Part shown: one piece after another, positions 29,201 through 38,383 of the stretch
How positions within the stretch are numbered: position 1 is the stretch's first letter
How the letters are laid out: the number at the start of each line of letters is the position of its first letter
Source: Advenella sp. S44
GTDB lineage: Bacteria; Pseudomonadota; Gammaproteobacteria; Burkholderiales; Burkholderiaceae_B
Assembly (NCBI RefSeq): GCF_002810445.1
Contig: NZ_NEXS01000008.1
Span: 150,876 to 214,875 of the forward strand
Reading direction: 5' to 3'
Length of the DNA stretch: 64,000 nt
Translations under genes and position numbers: made by a program
The notes under the pieces: generated by a model
The model's database searches: none
What the model was told of the DNA's origin: nothing
The model's input: the letters and a program-made list of their open reading frames with translations, nothing else

Positions 29201-30337
29201 TTACGCTTCCCTTTTCAGGACGGAATCGACAACATCCTTGACTGCTGCGCTTTGCGCCGGCGTCATGGTTTGTCCACTGACCTGTTCGAAAAAATCGCAG
29301 AACAGGGAAAATTCATCGCGACGCAGTCTTGTCGCGGCCATGACCGGCTGGCTCTCGTCCTGATAAAGCCGCGGCTTTTCCATCTGCAACAGATTGGGAT
29401 ACACCGCCCGCAGCTTGCCCACGGGGTCCAGGATAGCGTGATCATCTGTCAGTCTGGCAAGCAAATAGTCTTCAGAGTTTGGGTCTGCACTTGCTGCGTC
29501 GATCAATTCGTCCAGCTTGCCCTCAATGGTGCGCACATCATGCAATGGATGCAGCGGCAGCGCCGTCGCAGTGGCAACACCGACATGGTCGATCTGCACG
29601 AGCAGCACGCCCTTGTTGTGTTTTTCTTCAGAAAAGCTGTATTTCAAAGGCGAGCCGCTGTAGCGGATACGCCCTTGACGAAATGCCTGGGGGCCGTGCA
29701 GATGGCCCAGGGCGACATAGGAAAAGCCCTCAAACAGATCGGCTGGCACCTGGTCGGCGCCCCCGACAGCCAGCGGACGTTCCGATTCGCTTTCCAGGCT
29801 TCCGGCAACAAAGCAGTGGCAGATCAGGACATGGACCCCGTCGGCAGGTTTGTTATCGGCAATACGCTGCAGCAGATAGCGATGTGCCTGTTCATAGCCG
29901 GCAATGGGCTCTTGCGCAAATACCCGCACCTGCTCCGGGTCTGTATAGGGAATACCGTGAAAATACAGCGGCCCGGCCTGCGTGTGAACAACAACCGGCT
30001 GCTGCATTTGTTCATAGTCTGCAATGATATGCACGCCCGACCCATTCAGTGGGGTGGCGGCAAAGCCGAGCCGGTCGGCGCTATCATGATTTCCCGGGAT
30101 AATGACAACCGGGATATGCAGTTCGTGCATGCGGTTCAGAAACTCATTGAGCAACCTGACTGCCGCAGCCGGAGGCACCGCACGATCGTACACATCGCCG
30201 GCAATGACCAATGCATCTACCTGATGCTGTCGTGCACAGTCGGCAATTTGATGCAGAATATGGGCCTGGTCATCCAGCAATGAATGATTGCATAGTGAAC
30301 GACCCAGGTGCCAGTCGGAGGTATGGAGGAATTTCAT
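29201..30337 (-). CDS. sbcD: SbcD, nuclease subunit of SbcCD
   Basis: A 378-residue calcineurin-like metallophosphoesterase. The metal-binding motifs Asp-Trp-His-Leu-Gly, Gly-Asp-Val-Tyr-Asp-Arg, Gly-Asn-His-Asp-Ser and Gly-His-Leu-His are all seen. The ATG at 30337 puts the first motif right at the N-terminus, as in homologues, and has GGAGG just upstream; a longer frame to 30403 adds an unconserved hydrophobic stretch. Confidence 0.95.
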   Translation of the reverse strand: MKFLHTSDWHLGRSLCNHSLLDDQAHILHQIADCARQHQVDALVIAGDVYDRAVPPAAAVRLLNEFLNRMHELHIPVVIIPGNHDSADRLGFAATPLNGSGVHIIADYEQMQQPVVVHTQAGPLYFHGIPYTDPEQVRVFAQEPIAGYEQAHRYLLQRIADNKPADGVHVLICHCFVAGSLESESERPLAVGGADQVPADLFEGFSYVALGHLHGPQAFRQGRIRYSGSPLKYSFSEEKHNKGVLLVQIDHVGVATATALPLHPLHDVRTIEGKLDELIDAASADPNSEDYLLARLTDDHAILDPVGKLRAVYPNLLQMEKPRLYQDESQPVMAATRLRRDEFSLFCDFFEQVSGQTMTPAQSAAVKDVVDSVLKREA

Positions 30338-30398
30338 GAAACACAACAACGCAAAAAAGAAAAATGGCCCGAGGTGCCGGGCGACATATAGCAGGCGA

Positions 30399-30478
30399 AT
30401 CACACGACGAATGGATCACACGGCGAATGAATCACACAGCGGATGAATCGTATGGCGGGCCGATTACGACGGGCGAAC
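30399..30478. repeat. 16-bp tandem repeat, 5 copies
   Basis: Units: ATCACACGACGAATGG, ATCACACGGCGAATGA, ATCACACAGCGGATGA, ATCGTATGGCGGGCCG and a weaker fifth copy. They lie in the 431-base divergent spacer between sbcD and the small gene at 30769. The rest of that spacer shows no gene, though promoters for both neighbours must be present. Confidence 0.85.
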
Positions 30479-30768
30479 GAACCCGACAACCCGCCGGGCA
30501 GGAAAAGCGGCCGCGAGCGACGCCCGGGTCAGGGCAGAAAGACGCCTGAAAACCGGACCCAGGCTCTATCTTATCTCGTCATTGGATCTTTATCACCTGA
30601 CATTTATACGCCGACAATTTTACTGATCAGGGCTCAATGGGTTGACAGACGCACACTCACTGCAATAATATAAATTGATTGCTGCCTTCCGACGAAGACC
30701 AGTATGGGGGAATTTAGTCCAACTTGCTGCCCCGACATTCGGTCAAACCAGCTAAACAGGAGCGTTCA

Positions 30769-31095
30769 ATGAATATCTCTGCCGCACCCTCTTCTTCCTC
30801 TTCCCTATCATCCTCAAGCAATACCAGCCGCGCTGTTAAAATCATTGTAGACAGCAATAAGGCTTCCCATATTGACGCCACCGGCAACTGTTATGTCAAT
30901 CCTCATGATTGCGCCATACAGTGCGCGCCAGATTCAAGCGCCTACATATTCGATATCGAATTTTTGCAGCAATTGCGCCGGCACATCCGCAAGGCTGGAC
31001 GCTTCGAACTGGATGCCACGCCGCTTAGCCAGGATTTGAAAAACGTAGCCACCTCGCTGCTGAACATCCTGCAAAAGAACGTAACGCGCCGTTAA
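30769..31095 (+). CDS. Small hypothetical protein with Ser-rich N-terminus
   Basis: A 108-residue soluble protein. Residues 5-20 are a serine tract, and the remainder looks folded: a beta-like Val-Lys-Ile-Ile-Val-Asp segment, three scattered Cys residues, then amphipathic helices. An AGGAG ribosome site sits seven bases ahead of the chosen ATG; the upstream in-frame start at 30724 has none. I do not recognise a family. It is flanked by two different repeat arrays. Confidence 0.65.
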   Translation: MNISAAPSSSSSLSSSSNTSRAVKIIVDSNKASHIDATGNCYVNPHDCAIQCAPDSSAYIFDIEFLQQLRRHIRKAGRFELDATPLSQDLKNVATSLLNILQKNVTRR

Positions 31096-31097
31096 GC

Positions 31098-31171
31098 GAT
31101 ACCTGGTTAAACGACACGCGATTCATTGATACACGATTCATTGATACGTGGTTAATGATAGGTCGGTTAAT
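31098..31171. repeat. 15-bp tandem repeat, 5 copies
   Basis: Units: GATACCTGGTTAAAC, GACACGCGATTCATT, GATACACGATTCATT, GATACGTGGTTAAT (one base short) and GATAGGTCGGTTAAT. The array starts two bases after the stop codon at 31095 and ends before the ribosome site of the next gene. Confidence 0.85.
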
Positions 31172-31215
31172 GTTAGACTCTAAGTACATTATTATCTTTA
31201 TACAAGGATAGATTT

Positions 31216-31440
31216 ATGTACAAGCTCAATGACCACGGTCGCGAATCGCTCAACACCTTTCTGGATGCCGTTGCCAAAACAGGAACAGCCCGTGATGCCT
31301 TCATGGTTCGCGCCGAAGAAATTGCGAATCAATCTTTTGCGGTAGACCAGAATGCGGTGATGGACATTCAGGGACCCGATACTCAAAGCGGCGACGCCGA
31401 GTCCTTGCAACTGCTCAAAAGCTGGTTTGATGAGGTCTGA
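31216..31440 (+). CDS. Small hypothetical acidic protein
   Basis: A 74-residue soluble protein with an amphipathic helical N-terminal half and an acidic C-terminus ending Trp-Phe-Asp-Glu-Val. AAGGA precedes the ATG at good distance, which supports translation. No family recognised. It may share a transcript with the gene at 30769. The 31441-31666 stretch after it holds nothing I can name. Confidence 0.6.
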   Translation: MYKLNDHGRESLNTFLDAVAKTGTARDAFMVRAEEIANQSFAVDQNAVMDIQGPDTQSGDAESLQLLKSWFDEV

Positions 31441-31666
31441 TGCGGGCGCGGCGCTTATGCGCTTTTACCTGGCACGTCCGCGAAAGCGGTAGTTGAGTTT
31501 TTCCATTACAAAAGAAGATTCAACAGAAACGCCGCCATCCCCCGATTATGGGGCAGAACCCGCCATTGCCGGGCATAACCTTCTGTCGCTCCCGTGGACT
31601 TTCTCCCTGAAATAGATGATGTAGCCACGTGCACTCGCAGGTGCGCGCTCCATACGGAACAGACAC

Positions 31667-31699
31667 AAAAAAGGGCTTACGATAAACTCGTAAACCCTT
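31667..31699 (-). terminator. Intrinsic terminator of tRNA-Val
   Basis: Read on the minus strand, AAGGGTTTACGA pairs with TCGTAAGCCCTT (one mismatch) around a five-base loop and ends in a T-run. It lies 28 bases past the tRNA 3' end. Confidence 0.8.
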
Positions 31700-31727
31700 G
31701 ATGCGTATTGATCATTGACCTTCGGAT

Positions 31728-31803
31728 TGGTGGGTGCTACAGGGGTCGAACCTGTGACCTACGCCTTGTAAGGGCGCCGCTCTACCAACTGAGCTAAGCA
31801 CCC
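31728..31803 (-). tRNA. tRNA-Val (anticodon TAC)
   Basis: The minus strand folds as a 76-base tRNA including an encoded CCA end. The acceptor arm pairs GGGTGCT with AGCACCC; the D arm is GCTC/GAGC, the anticodon loop CTTACAA gives anticodon TAC, and the T arm is ACAGG/CCTGT with loop TTCGAAC. It has its own promoter and terminator. Confidence 0.97.
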
Positions 31804-31823
31804 GTCGATCAACTAAGCATTAG

Positions 31824-31852
31824 ATTATAAGGATGTCCGAAAGAGAAAGCAA
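31824..31852 (-). promoter_or_regulatory. Promoter of tRNA-Val
   Basis: On the minus strand TTGCTT (31847-31852) and a perfect TATAAT (31824-31829) are 17 bases apart, 20 bases upstream of the tRNA. Confidence 0.75.
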
Positions 31853-31859
31853 GTATTTT

Positions 31860-32810
31860 TTACACCACATACTCTTTTTTGTGGAAAAGCGACATCACAG
31901 CCACAATAATCTGTCCCACGATCAGCCCGACGACAAAATGAGCTAGCAACGTAATGACAAAAGCCAGGATGCCCTTACCGTTTCCAGGCAACACCGACTG
32001 TAGCCAATGCTCGGCACCAGGAATGCCGTGCAGGATGATACTGCCGCCTACCAGGAACATCGCGAGCGTTCCAACAATGGACAGCAGTTTCATTAAATAC
32101 GGAGCGAGCCAGATAATGCCCTGCCCTGCGCTTTTGGCCATGTTGCTTGCGCAACCCGACAGATAAAGGCCAAGATCGTCAAGCTTGACAATACCGGCAA
32201 CCAGTCCGTATACAAAGACGGTAAGTAGCACGGCAATCGCACTGAGAATGATCACCTGGGTCAGAATGGGTTCGCTGGAGACCACGCCCAGCGAGATGAC
32301 AATAATTTCCGCAGACAGAATAAAATCGGTTCGAATCGCACCGCTTATTTTCGTTTTTTCGTTAATCACAACCGGCCTGTCCGATGCCGTTGCTGTTTGG
32401 TCGTCCTTGTGAAAAAACATATGCATCACCTTCTCTGCGCCTTCATACGCGAGAAACGCGCCACCGAGCATGAGCAAGGGCAGAATCAGCCACGGGATGA
32501 AATAGCTGATCAGCAGTGCTGCCGGCACGAGAATCACTTTATTGATCAGCGATCCTTTGGCGACCGCCCAAACTACTGGTAACTCCCGATCCGGATTAAC
32601 GCCGGTGACCTGTTGTGCATTCAATGCCAGGTCATCGCCCAGCACGCCCGAGGTTTTTTTCATTGCGGCTTTACCCAAGACGGCAACATCATCGAATGTC
32701 GCGGCGGATCCTTTGACCGCTGCCTTGCTCATCAGCGCCACATCGTCCAGCACACTTGCAATATCGTCCAGTAACGCCAATAAGCTTGCTGCGGCCATTA
32801 CGTTCCCCAT
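31860..32810 (-). CDS. DUF808 (YedI-like) integral membrane protein
   Basis: A 316-residue inner-membrane protein of the DUF808 family, function unknown. The characteristic N-terminus is visible: Leu-Leu-Ala-Leu-Leu-Asp-Asp-Ile-Ala, followed by Asp-Asp-Val-Ala and Lys-Ala-Ala-Val-Lys-type repeats, then about six to seven hydrophobic helices from residue ~90. Met5 is an alternative start. The upstream spacer carries a 21-bp repeat. Confidence 0.9.
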   Translation of the reverse strand: MGNVMAAASLLALLDDIASVLDDVALMSKAAVKGSAATFDDVAVLGKAAMKKTSGVLGDDLALNAQQVTGVNPDRELPVVWAVAKGSLINKVILVPAALLISYFIPWLILPLLMLGGAFLAYEGAEKVMHMFFHKDDQTATASDRPVVINEKTKISGAIRTDFILSAEIIVISLGVVSSEPILTQVIILSAIAVLLTVFVYGLVAGIVKLDDLGLYLSGCASNMAKSAGQGIIWLAPYLMKLLSIVGTLAMFLVGGSIILHGIPGAEHWLQSVLPGNGKGILAFVITLLAHFVVGLIVGQIIVAVMSLFHKKEYVV

Positions 32811-32951
32811 TGAAGCTTGCGAAGCCGATGCTCATGCCATTGCCTGATATCGCTCGACATTGCCAATGCAATCTAAGCGAATCATACTTGAGACTGATAA
32901 AAATAATAAAGACATTTTTTGACGAATCGTCGTTTTGCCATTGCCGGACTG

Positions 32952-33076
32952 CCACATCCGCTCCCGCCGTGCCGAAACCCGCTCCTGCACGACTCATATT
33001 CGCTCGTGCGCTACTCATACTCGGCCCAGCACGACCTAAATCCACTCCAGCGCTACTGACGCTGGCGCGCTTGAAT
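32952..33076. repeat. 21-bp tandem repeat, about 6 copies
   Basis: Units at 32952-32971 (20 bp), 32972-32992, 32993-33013, 33014-33034, 33035-33055 and 33056-33076. Two adjacent units begin CTCATA, and units tend to end in CACGA or CGCTA alternately. The array lies between the DUF808 gene start and the HU terminator. A seven-residue-periodic open frame on the minus strand is a by-product. Confidence 0.8.
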
Positions 33077-33100
33077 TGACAATTAGGCCGCGACCGCGCA

Positions 33101-33146
33101 CATACAAAAAGCCGGCCGCTTCTTCAAGCAACCGGCTTTTTGTATG
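33101..33146 (-). terminator. Intrinsic terminator of the HU gene
   Basis: A perfect 15-bp inverted repeat (CATACAAAAAGCCGG against CCGGCTTTTTGTATG) has a 16-base loop; the A/T part of the stem supplies a U-tract on the minus strand. Confidence 0.85.
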
Positions 33147-33199
33147 GTGATGACCGACCTGCTGTCGTAAAACAACGGCGATCAGCTGTCTAATAAGAA

Positions 33200-33472
33200 T
33201 TAGTTGACAGCATCTTTCAGTGCCTTGCCTGGACGGAACTTAGGCACTTTGGCTTTCTTGATTTTGATGGCTTCGCCAGTACGTGGATTACGACCAGTAC
33301 GAGCAGCGCGAGTGGAAACGGCAAAAGTGCCGAAGCCAACCAGTGTCACGGTACCGCCTTTTTTCAGCTGTTGTTTAACAGCAGCGATAACGGCGTCAAG
33401 AGAGCGACCTGCAGCAGCTTTAGAGATATCTGCTTTGGTAGCGATGTATTCAACGAGTTCTGTTTTGTTCAT
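33200..33472 (-). CDS. hupB: DNA-binding protein HU
   Basis: A 90-residue nucleoid protein with the family's Met-Asn-Lys-Thr-Glu-Leu start, Gly-Phe-Gly-Thr-Phe turn, and DNA-binding arm Gly-Arg-Asn-Pro-Arg-Thr-Gly. It is monocistronic with a good promoter (33521-33549) and terminator. The beta-type name is by similarity only. Confidence 0.95.
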   Translation of the reverse strand: MNKTELVEYIATKADISKAAAGRSLDAVIAAVKQQLKKGGTVTLVGFGTFAVSTRAARTGRNPRTGEAIKIKKAKVPKFRPGKALKDAVN

Positions 33473-33520
33473 TCAGACAACCCCAAGTGAGTAAATTATG
33501 ATGGTTAATTCATCCGGAAT

Positions 33521-33549
33521 ATAATCGCCTCTAAATCAATGGCTGTCAA
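33521..33549 (-). promoter_or_regulatory. Promoter of the HU gene
   Basis: Minus-strand TTGACA (33544-33549) is 17 bases from GATTAT (33521-33526), about 50 bases upstream of the HU start codon. Confidence 0.6.
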
Positions 33550-33668
33550 GAAAAAAACCTAGCAACAGCCGCATATCTATTAGCTTTTTAACAAATTTCA
33601 ATCAAAACTGAAATATTGTGTTTTTTTTCATACACCCCGGTACCGTGAAAAATCCGATTAGGCGTGGG

Positions 33669-34913
33669 CTACTTTTCCATGCAACGATCCAGCGCCTGCG
33701 CAAAATCGTTGATCAGATCCGCTTCATCCTCAATGCCTACCGAGATCCGCAACAGGTTGTCGCCTATCCCCATTTGCGCGCGGCGCTCTGCACCCATTTC
33801 ATAATAAATGGTATGCGCCACGGGCAGCGAAAGGGTTCGCGAGTCTCCCAAATGCGTTGCCAGTATAACAACCTCCAGCAGATTCAGAAAATCAAAACAG
33901 TCGATTCTGTCGATCAACTCCACGCCCAGCAGCGCGCCGTAACGGCCGCCGAAAAGCCTGGTGGCCCGTTCATGCTGCGGATGATCAGCCAGCCCGGGAT
34001 AACGCACGCTGGCAATGCCGGGATGAGATTGCAGGAATTTGGCCAGCGCCCAGGCATTGGAACACGCCTGATTCATCCGCAAGGCAAGGGTTTCAGTGCC
34101 AACGGCGATTTTATGGGCCGCCTCGGCGGACAAGGTACCACCCATATCGCGCAGCCCTTTCTTCTTGATCTGCGTCAACCCCCAACTGTCAGGACTGCCC
34201 TTCTTGTAATCATCGTAAATATTTGCAAATGTCGACCAATCATACAGGCCAGTGTTGGTGACAGCACCGCCCAGGGCGTTTCCATGGCCGCAAATATATT
34301 TGGATAAGGAGTTCATAACCAAGGCGGCATGTACATCGCGACCTTTAAGCAGATACGGCGTAGTCAGCGTGTTGTCAACAACATACACGAGATTGTGGTT
34401 GCGACACAGCAGCCCGATGCTCTCCAGATCGGCGATCTGGGTGCCCGGGTTAGCAATCGTTTCCACAAATACCATGCGGGTTTCCGGCCGGATGGCCGAC
34501 TTGACGCTGCCTGCATCGGAAGGATCGACAAATGTGATATCGATCCCGAATTGCGTTAGCGTTCCCAGCAAGCTATTGGTGTTGCCAAAGATGTAGCTGC
34601 TGGATATCAGGTGGTCGCCCTTGCGCAATAGCGTCAGGAATATGGCACTGAGCGCGGCCATGCCGGTGGCAAACGTGACGGTTGCCTTGCCCTGCTCCAG
34701 TAAGGTGATTTTATTTTCGAGTGCCGCCGTCGTCGGTGTGCCCTGACGCGCATAGGTGTAGCCCGGCTTGCCCTGAAACACCGCCGCCAGCTCGCGCGCG
34801 TCATCATAGGCGTACTCGGTCGAAACGTGAATGGGCTTGTGGATAGCGCCGTGCTCTATCCGGTCACGCCTGTCGGCATGCAAAACACTTGTGGTCAGCT
34901 GTTTATCCTTCAT
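33669..34913 (-). CDS. PLP-dependent trans-sulfuration enzyme (cystathionine gamma-synthase family)
   Basis: A 414-residue Cys/Met-metabolism PLP enzyme. Visible features are Tyr-Thr-Tyr-Ala-Arg-Gln-Gly-Thr-Pro-Thr near the N-terminus, the Asp in Val-Asp-Asn-Thr, and the PLP lysine in Asn-Ser-Leu-Ser-Lys-Tyr. It could be a sulfhydrylase, cystathionine synthase or a methionine-gamma-lyase-like enzyme; sequence alone does not settle this. The ATG at 34913 was chosen because the 23 further upstream codons are unconserved and run toward the rlmB 3' end. Confidence 0.88.
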   Translation of the reverse strand: MKDKQLTTSVLHADRRDRIEHGAIHKPIHVSTEYAYDDARELAAVFQGKPGYTYARQGTPTTAALENKITLLEQGKATVTFATGMAALSAIFLTLLRKGDHLISSSYIFGNTNSLLGTLTQFGIDITFVDPSDAGSVKSAIRPETRMVFVETIANPGTQIADLESIGLLCRNHNLVYVVDNTLTTPYLLKGRDVHAALVMNSLSKYICGHGNALGGAVTNTGLYDWSTFANIYDDYKKGSPDSWGLTQIKKKGLRDMGGTLSAEAAHKIAVGTETLALRMNQACSNAWALAKFLQSHPGIASVRYPGLADHPQHERATRLFGGRYGALLGVELIDRIDCFDFLNLLEVVILATHLGDSRTLSLPVAHTIYYEMGAERRAQMGIGDNLLRISVGIEDEADLINDFAQALDRCMEK

Positions 34914-34932
34914 ATTGCATCTCTGATAAAAA

Positions 34933-35667
34933 TTACTTTCTCTGACGAACCGTCTCAAACAGACAGACCGCACTGGCAACACTTACATTCAGGCTCTCGA
35001 CCGAGCCCAACATCGGGATCCGGACCAGTTGATCGCACGTTTCACGGGTCAACCGTCTGAGACCTTCACCTTCCGCACCCATTACCCATGCCACCGCCTG
35101 CCTGGCATCAACGCCATGCATATCGGTGCCGGCCTCATCATCGGTCCCCACCAGCCAGATATCCCGCTGCTTGAGCGCGCGCATGGTTCTGGCCAGATTC
35201 GTCACCATAATGTAAGGCACTGTGTCGGCAGCGCCGCAGGCGACCCGCTGTACCGTCGCATTGAGCCCGACGGCGCGGTCCTTGGGCGCGATCACGGCGT
35301 GCACGCCGGCCGCATCGGCCGTGCGCAGGCAAGCACCCAGGTTGTGCGGATCGGTGACACCATCCAGTATCAGCAAATGCGCCGGTTCGGTAATCACATC
35401 AAGCACATCATCTACCGTCACAGCCAGCTGTTTGGGATCTGCGACGGCGACCACGCCCTGATGGCGCACGCCCCTGGCCAAGCCTTCGAGTCGGTCCGGC
35501 GCAACCGGTATCACTTTGATTTCATGTTGCTTGGCCAGATCGACCAGGCTTTGCATTCGCTTGTCACTGCGCGAGGCTTCAATATAAATTTCCCGGATGG
35601 AATCGGACGCATGACGCATTCTTGCGGTCACGGCATGGAATCCTGCCAGGATCTGACGGCTAGACAT
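34933..35667 (-). CDS. rlmB: 23S rRNA (guanosine-2251-2'-O)-methyltransferase
   Basis: A 244-residue SpoU/TrmH-family enzyme that methylates G2251 in the 23S peptidyl-transferase P-loop. The N-terminal substrate-binding domain (about 1-75) is followed by the SPOUT domain with Asp-Pro-His-Asn-Leu-Gly-Ala and the C-terminal knot with Gly-Ala-Glu-Gly-Glu-Gly-Leu and Ile-Pro-Met, and Ser-Leu-Asn-Val-Ser. It lies 101 bases downstream of rnr on the same strand, a common pairing. Confidence 0.94.
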   Translation of the reverse strand: MSSRQILAGFHAVTARMRHASDSIREIYIEASRSDKRMQSLVDLAKQHEIKVIPVAPDRLEGLARGVRHQGVVAVADPKQLAVTVDDVLDVITEPAHLLILDGVTDPHNLGACLRTADAAGVHAVIAPKDRAVGLNATVQRVACGAADTVPYIMVTNLARTMRALKQRDIWLVGTDDEAGTDMHGVDARQAVAWVMGAEGEGLRRLTRETCDQLVRIPMLGSVESLNVSVASAVCLFETVRQRK

Positions 35668-35768
35668 AATAGGTTCCTGAACTGTATATACGATCCGCCC
35701 GACGCCTTATCCTCAAGGGGACTGCCACATCGGGCGCATGATGTCCGGGTCGCTGATACCGTAATCGG

Positions 35769-38222
35769 TCAGCGACGGCGGGACGTTTTTTTGCCGGCGG
35801 ACTTGACCGCCTTTTTGCCGGCTTTTTTTGCCGCAGCACGTTGCTCGTTGGCCTGCTGTTCGCGGCTCTTGACCCCGGCAGGCTTTGGCTTGGCCGCCCG
35901 TTTGGGTTGTCGCGGCGGTGTATCCTGGCGTCGGGCTTCTTTTCGCAATGAATCGTAGGTGATGCCTTTGACCAAGGCAAACTCAATGCGCCGCGCCTCC
36001 AGGTCCACACGGGTGACCTGCACCTGCACGCTGTCTGTCAGTCGGTATTTCTTGCCGGTACGTTCGCCGCGCAATTCGTTCAGGCTTTCGTTGAACTGGA
36101 AATAATCGGTGCCCAGCTCGGACACGTGCACCAGGCCTTCGACATAAAGCGTATCCAGTGTAATGAACAGGCCAAAGGAAGTGACCCCCGTCACCTTGCC
36201 GCTGTAGACTTCGCCCACATGTTCGCGCACAAACCAGCATTTGAGCCAGGCTTCAACATCGCGCGAGGCGTCGTCGGCACGACGTTCATAGGCCGACAGG
36301 ACAACGCCCAGTTTCTCCCACAGCGCATGCTCATGCTGCTGGCGCGATTCGCCTTCCACCCAGGCGACGCCCGCCGTTTCAGGAACGTAGGCGCGCTTGG
36401 CCAGGATTGCCTTGATAACCCGATGGGTCAACAGGTCTGGATAACGCCGGATCGGTGACGTAAAGTGCGTATAGCTAGGGTAAGCCAGGCCAAAGTGACC
36501 GGCATCGTCGGGACTATAGATGGCCTGCTGCATGGAACGCAGCGCCATCGACTGGACAATTTGAAAGTCGGGACGGGGCCGCGCCGAATCCAGCAATGCG
36601 GCATAGTCCTTGCCGCTGGGTTCATCGCCGCCGCCCAGGGACAGGCCCAGTGTGCGCAGATACTCGCGCAGGTTTTTCAGTTTTTCCGGTGTCGGGCCTT
36701 CGTGCACGCGATACAGGCCATGACGCTTGTTAGCCTTCATAAATTCAGCCGCGCAGGTATTGGCGGCAAGCATGCATTCTTCGATCAGCTTATGGGCATC
36801 GTTGCGCACGTGCGGGACGATCTGCTCGATCTTGCCAAGCTCGTTGCTGATGATTTTGGTTTCGATCGTGTCAAAATCCATCGCGCCGCGTCGCTTGCGG
36901 GTGCTCTCGAGCAGTTGATACAGCGTGTAAAGGTCCTGGATATGCGGCAAGACGTGCTTGAGCGCACGCGCCGTCGGTCCGTCAATCTGCTGCAGCGAGG
37001 TCCAGATCTGGGTATAGGTCGTGCGTTCATGCGAATGGATGACGGCGTTGTAGAACTGATAGGCAGCCACCGTGCCCGCCTTTGCGCCGGTGGCCGGGAT
37101 CACCATGTCGCATACCAGTACCAGCCTGTCGACCTGCGGATTGAGCGAACATAAGCCGTTGGATAGTTTCTCGGGCAGCATGGGGATCACTCGCCGTGGA
37201 AAATACACACTGGTGCCACGCGCCAGCGCATCGGTATCGAGCGCATCTTCAGGCTGAACATAATGACTGACATCGGCAATCGCCACCAGCAGGCGCCATC
37301 CCTTGCGACGCCGTTGTTCGGTACCCATATTGACCGGCTCACAGTACACGGCATCGTCAAAATCGCGCGCGTCCTCTCCGTCAATCGTGATAAACGGCAC
37401 ATCGCGCAAATCCACGCGGCCATTCATGTCCCGCTGCGTCACAGTCTCAGGCAGTGCGTCGGCCTGGGCCAGTGTCGCCTCGGAAAAGCCCACGGGCACG
37501 TCAAATTTGCGTACCGCGATTTCAATTTCCATACCCGGGTCGTCGATTTCGCCAAGCACTTCAATAATGCGTCCTAGCGGCTGGGTATGACGGGTTGGCT
37601 GCTGCACGATCTCGACCGTGACAACCTGCCCGTGCTGGGCGCCGCCAATATCCGATGCGGGCACCAGGATATCGTGCTTGATGCGCTGATCTTCGGGCGC
37701 AACCACATAAATGCCCTGCTCCTGCAGCAGGCGACCGACGAGCCGGTTTGTGCTTCGTTCCAGCACCTCGACAATCGTGCCCTCGGGCTTGCCGCGATAC
37801 TCTCCGGTAGGCTTGACCTGCACCCGATCTCCGTGCAGCACTTTCAGCATTTCGCGCGCAGACAAAAACAGATCCTGACCGCCATCTTCCGGAATCAGAA
37901 AGCCAAAGCCATCACGATGTCCCTGAACACGACCAATCACGTAGTCTTTGGGCTTGGTCGTGACCTGCCAGCCTTGTGCCGTATTGTCTAGCTGCCCGTC
38001 ACGCTGCATCGCGGTCAGGCGTTTTTCCAGGCCGTCGACACCCGCTTGCCGGGTCAGATTGAAGTGATTGATAAGCTGCTGCAGCGCTAAAGGCTTGTCG
38101 GCGCCACGCAGCAAATTGAGGATATTTTCCCGCGAAGGGACGTCCGGATCATAATCCTGACGGGGCTCGGGCAGCGGCAGCGACGACTGCTGGGTATTAG
38201 CTGATTTTTTTCTCGTTGCCAT
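35769..38222 (-). CDS. rnr: Ribonuclease R
   Basis: An 817-residue processive 3'-5' exoribonuclease that degrades structured RNA. An N-terminal winged-helix and two cold-shock domains (to about residue 240) are followed by the RNB catalytic domain with Asp-Gly-Glu-Asp-Ala-Arg-Asp-Phe-Asp-Asp, an S1 domain (near 650-735), and a Lys/Arg/Ala-rich basic tail. All core acidic residues are seen. It has its usual partner rlmB downstream. Confidence 0.96.
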   Translation of the reverse strand: MATRKKSANTQQSSLPLPEPRQDYDPDVPSRENILNLLRGADKPLALQQLINHFNLTRQAGVDGLEKRLTAMQRDGQLDNTAQGWQVTTKPKDYVIGRVQGHRDGFGFLIPEDGGQDLFLSAREMLKVLHGDRVQVKPTGEYRGKPEGTIVEVLERSTNRLVGRLLQEQGIYVVAPEDQRIKHDILVPASDIGGAQHGQVVTVEIVQQPTRHTQPLGRIIEVLGEIDDPGMEIEIAVRKFDVPVGFSEATLAQADALPETVTQRDMNGRVDLRDVPFITIDGEDARDFDDAVYCEPVNMGTEQRRRKGWRLLVAIADVSHYVQPEDALDTDALARGTSVYFPRRVIPMLPEKLSNGLCSLNPQVDRLVLVCDMVIPATGAKAGTVAAYQFYNAVIHSHERTTYTQIWTSLQQIDGPTARALKHVLPHIQDLYTLYQLLESTRKRRGAMDFDTIETKIISNELGKIEQIVPHVRNDAHKLIEECMLAANTCAAEFMKANKRHGLYRVHEGPTPEKLKNLREYLRTLGLSLGGGDEPSGKDYAALLDSARPRPDFQIVQSMALRSMQQAIYSPDDAGHFGLAYPSYTHFTSPIRRYPDLLTHRVIKAILAKRAYVPETAGVAWVEGESRQQHEHALWEKLGVVLSAYERRADDASRDVEAWLKCWFVREHVGEVYSGKVTGVTSFGLFITLDTLYVEGLVHVSELGTDYFQFNESLNELRGERTGKKYRLTDSVQVQVTRVDLEARRIEFALVKGITYDSLRKEARRQDTPPRQPKRAAKPKPAGVKSREQQANEQRAAAKKAGKKAVKSAGKKTSRRR

Positions 38223-38383
38223 GCGTAGTTTCTTTAAAATTGGAAGATTTGCACACCGGCCCGCGTGGGGGCGTTGCGCTTTAGGTTATCACCATTCTAT
38301 TACATTAATCCGGCGTCTTTGTGCAAATACCGGTCAATGACCGATAACACAAAACAATCGCAACATCGCTGTCTGCCGCTGTA

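Noticed and set aside
31728..31803. tRNA-Val as an integration site for a mobile element
   Set aside because: No integrase or repeated tRNA end is visible on either side.
32689..33045. 118-codon minus-strand frame with seven-residue periodicity
   Set aside because: It overlaps the start of the DUF808 gene and follows from the 21-bp repeat.
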